This document shows, piece by piece, positions 6,014 through 7,214 of a DNA stretch of 7,214 nt. Origin of the DNA: an uncultured Burkholderiales bacterium. Lineage in GTDB: Bacteria; Pseudomonadota; Gammaproteobacteria; Burkholderiales; Burkholderiaceae_E. A model generated the notes under the pieces. It was given only the letters and a program-made list of their open reading frames with translations. It was not told where the DNA came from and did not search any database. Every line of letters begins with the position of its first letter. The first letter of the stretch is position 1. The position numbers were made by a program, and so were the translations under genes. The DNA is taken from NCBI GenBank assembly GCA_903923345.1, contig CAIXXI010000334.1, positions 1-7,214 of the forward strand, read 5' to 3'.

Positions 6014-7214
6014 ATGAGAAGCACCCTGTCCAAAGCGATCTGCCTGGGCGTGGCCTGGCTTCAGGTGCTGCCGCCGGCCTGGGCGGCGATCGACATCGCG
6101 CAGGTGCCGATCGACGGAATCTCCAACGTCAAGCCGAACATCATCTTTGCGATGGACGACTCGGGTTCGATGGATTTCGAGGTGATGCTCGGCACCAATG
6201 ACGGCGCCCTATGGTGGGATAGCACCTCGAAAAAAGCCTGGGATGCGAGCGGCAAGCCCTACTTCAATCAGACCGGCCAAAGCAGCGCTCAAGCCGATGG
6301 CGACTGGGACAAGTACACCTATCTGTTTCCGAACGGCTGCGCGACCGATGCCCGGATTCTGTGCGACAGCAGTGGCCATTACGCAATCATGCCCACCCCG
6401 CAGTTCGCTTCGCTGCGTTCGCCTTTCTACAACACGCTGTACTACAACACCCTCACCACCTATTCAGCCTGGCCACCCGGCTATGTGAGTGGCGCCACCC
6501 AGACCTACACGAACGCAAACGCCTCCGCGGCCAGGTCGCACCCGATCCTCAGTGGGTCCGGCTCGATCAACCTGACTGCGACGCTGACCGGCACGACCAC
6601 TGATGCAACCTTCAAGCTGCTGCCGGGCATGATCCTGCCCGGTGCCCTGATCTCCGGCATCAAGACTTCGAACAATGCAGGCGGCACCTGGTCGGCGGCC
6701 CTGACCACCAATGTGACCGTGGGGGGGACCAGTGGCAGCCCGTCGCCGGCCTATGCCTCGGTGCCTTATTTCCCGGCGACCTTCTACAACAAGGAAGCCT
6801 GCACGGCCGACGGCCTGACCTGCGTGACCGCACCCGATGGCGCTACGATCAAGCGCTACGAAATCAAGAGTGGCGTGAGCTTTCCGTCTGGTCGGACCTA
6901 TGCCGCAGAACTTCAGAACTTCGCCAACTGGTTCCAGTACTACCGCAAGCGCAAGCTGATGCTGGGTGCTGCGATGGGCAATGTGCTGGGTGGCATCACC
7001 AATGTTCGCGGCGGCGTGGCCGGCTTCAATTCCCGACCGGCCAATGTGACGATGTACGACTTCGATGCCACGGCTGACGCGTCCAATGACAAGGCGGTGA
7101 TCGGGCAGTTCTACAGGAACCCGTCATCGGGTGGCACGCCGACTCGCGAAACCCTGCAGTACGTCGGCCAGCAGTTCATGAACAACACCAGCATCATTCA
7201 GTACGCCTGCCAGC
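6014..7214 (+). CDS. pilY1: PilY1, type IV pilus tip adhesin/biogenesis factor (3'-truncated)
   Basis: Open from ATG 6014 to the window end: 400 codons with no stop, so only the N-terminal part is present (family members are usually 1000 aa or more). A Sec signal peptide runs to about residue 24 (basic MRSTLSK, hydrophobic core, PAWA|AID). After it comes NVKPNIIFAMDDSGSMDF, whose DDSGS (Asp48, Ser50, Ser52) is the MIDAS metal site of a von Willebrand A domain. The later FANWFQYYRKRKLMLGAAMGNVL (303-325), RGGVAGFN and GGTPTRETL (373-381, a candidate MIDAS Thr at 375) are characteristic PilY1 segments. Pairs of Cys (109/117, 263/270) suggest periplasmic disulfides. PilY1 is exported, associates with the minor pilins at the pilus tip, and supports pilus extension, adhesion and surface sensing; its C-terminal beta-propeller is outside the window. 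Residues of about 180-245 form a Gly/Ser/Thr-rich, insertion-like module between the MIDAS strand and FANWF. Confidence 0.93.
   Translation, partial: MRSTLSKAICLGVAWLQVLPPAWAAIDIAQVPIDGISNVKPNIIFAMDDSGSMDFEVMLGTNDGALWWDSTSKKAWDASGKPYFNQTGQSSAQADGDWDKYTYLFPNGCATDARILCDSSGHYAIMPTPQFASLRSPFYNTLYYNTLTTYSAWPPGYVSGATQTYTNANASAARSHPILSGSGSINLTATLTGTTTDATFKLLPGMILPGALISGIKTSNNAGGTWSAALTTNVTVGGTSGSPSPAYASVPYFPATFYNKEACTADGLTCVTAPDGATIKRYEIKSGVSFPSGRTYAAELQNFANWFQYYRKRKLMLGAAMGNVLGGITNVRGGVAGFNSRPANVTMYDFDATADASNDKAVIGQFYRNPSSGGTPTRETLQYVGQQFMNNTSIIQYACQ

Noticed and set aside
6198..6603. Overlapping plus-strand ORFs inside pilY1
   Set aside because: They are in other frames than the 400-codon open pilY1 frame, which has the signal peptide, MIDAS motif and family segments.
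1..7214. Mobile element, CRISPR, tRNA or toxin-antitoxin content
   Set aside because: No terminal inverted repeats with a transposase, no regularly spaced repeats, no tRNA cloverleaf and no small toxin/antitoxin pairs were recognised. All long frames belong to conserved housekeeping or pilus genes.

Overview
This 7.2 kb window is GC-rich, gene-dense chromosomal DNA from a proteobacterium. A beta-proteobacterium (Burkholderiales-like) or a gammaproteobacterium with a similar gene set fits best: it has a long-form 2-isopropylmalate synthase of the kind those groups carry, a class I-like polyphosphate kinase 2, and a type IV pilus minor-pilin operon ending in pilY1. The taxonomic placement is inference from protein style and base composition.

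Layout. (1) Bases 1-696, plus strand: the 3' part of a PPK2 gene, cut by the window edge just before the Walker A motif. (2) Bases 697-753: a short convergent gap with two small hairpins. (3) Bases 754-2436, minus strand: leuA, complete, 560 aa. (4) Bases 2437-2942: a divergent intergenic region of about 500 bp. Its leuA-facing half holds what looks like a leucine attenuation leader on the minus strand: a perfect TTGACA -35 box, a 29-residue leader ORF with 8 leucines (including CTG-CTA-CTA and TTG-CTG), alternative RNA pairings and a strong hairpin upstream of the leuA ribosome binding site. No convincing promoter was found in the half facing the pilin operon. (5) Bases 2943 to the window end, plus strand: a tightly packed minor pilin/pseudopilin operon, pilE-like, fimT/gspH-like, pilV, pilW, pilX and the first 400 codons of pilY1. 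The first five genes overlap or nearly touch, and pilY1 follows after a 52-nt gap with a strong Shine-Dalgarno sequence.

How the genes work together. The minor pilins are expected to be cleaved and N-methylated by the prepilin peptidase and to form, with PilY1, the priming and tip complex of the type IV pilus. PilY1 carries a vWA MIDAS motif. LeuA performs the first committed step of leucine synthesis, and the leader upstream would tune it to leucyl-tRNA supply. PPK2 (nucleotide/polyphosphate exchange) has no evident functional link to its neighbours.

There is no sign of a mobile element, CRISPR array, tRNA or rRNA. No wholly new system is evident. The most interesting signal is the unannotated leuA leader, whose peptide may start directly at the transcript's first AUG. 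Next come an insertion-like module inside the PilY1 N-terminal region and a strong excess of the palindrome CGATCG.
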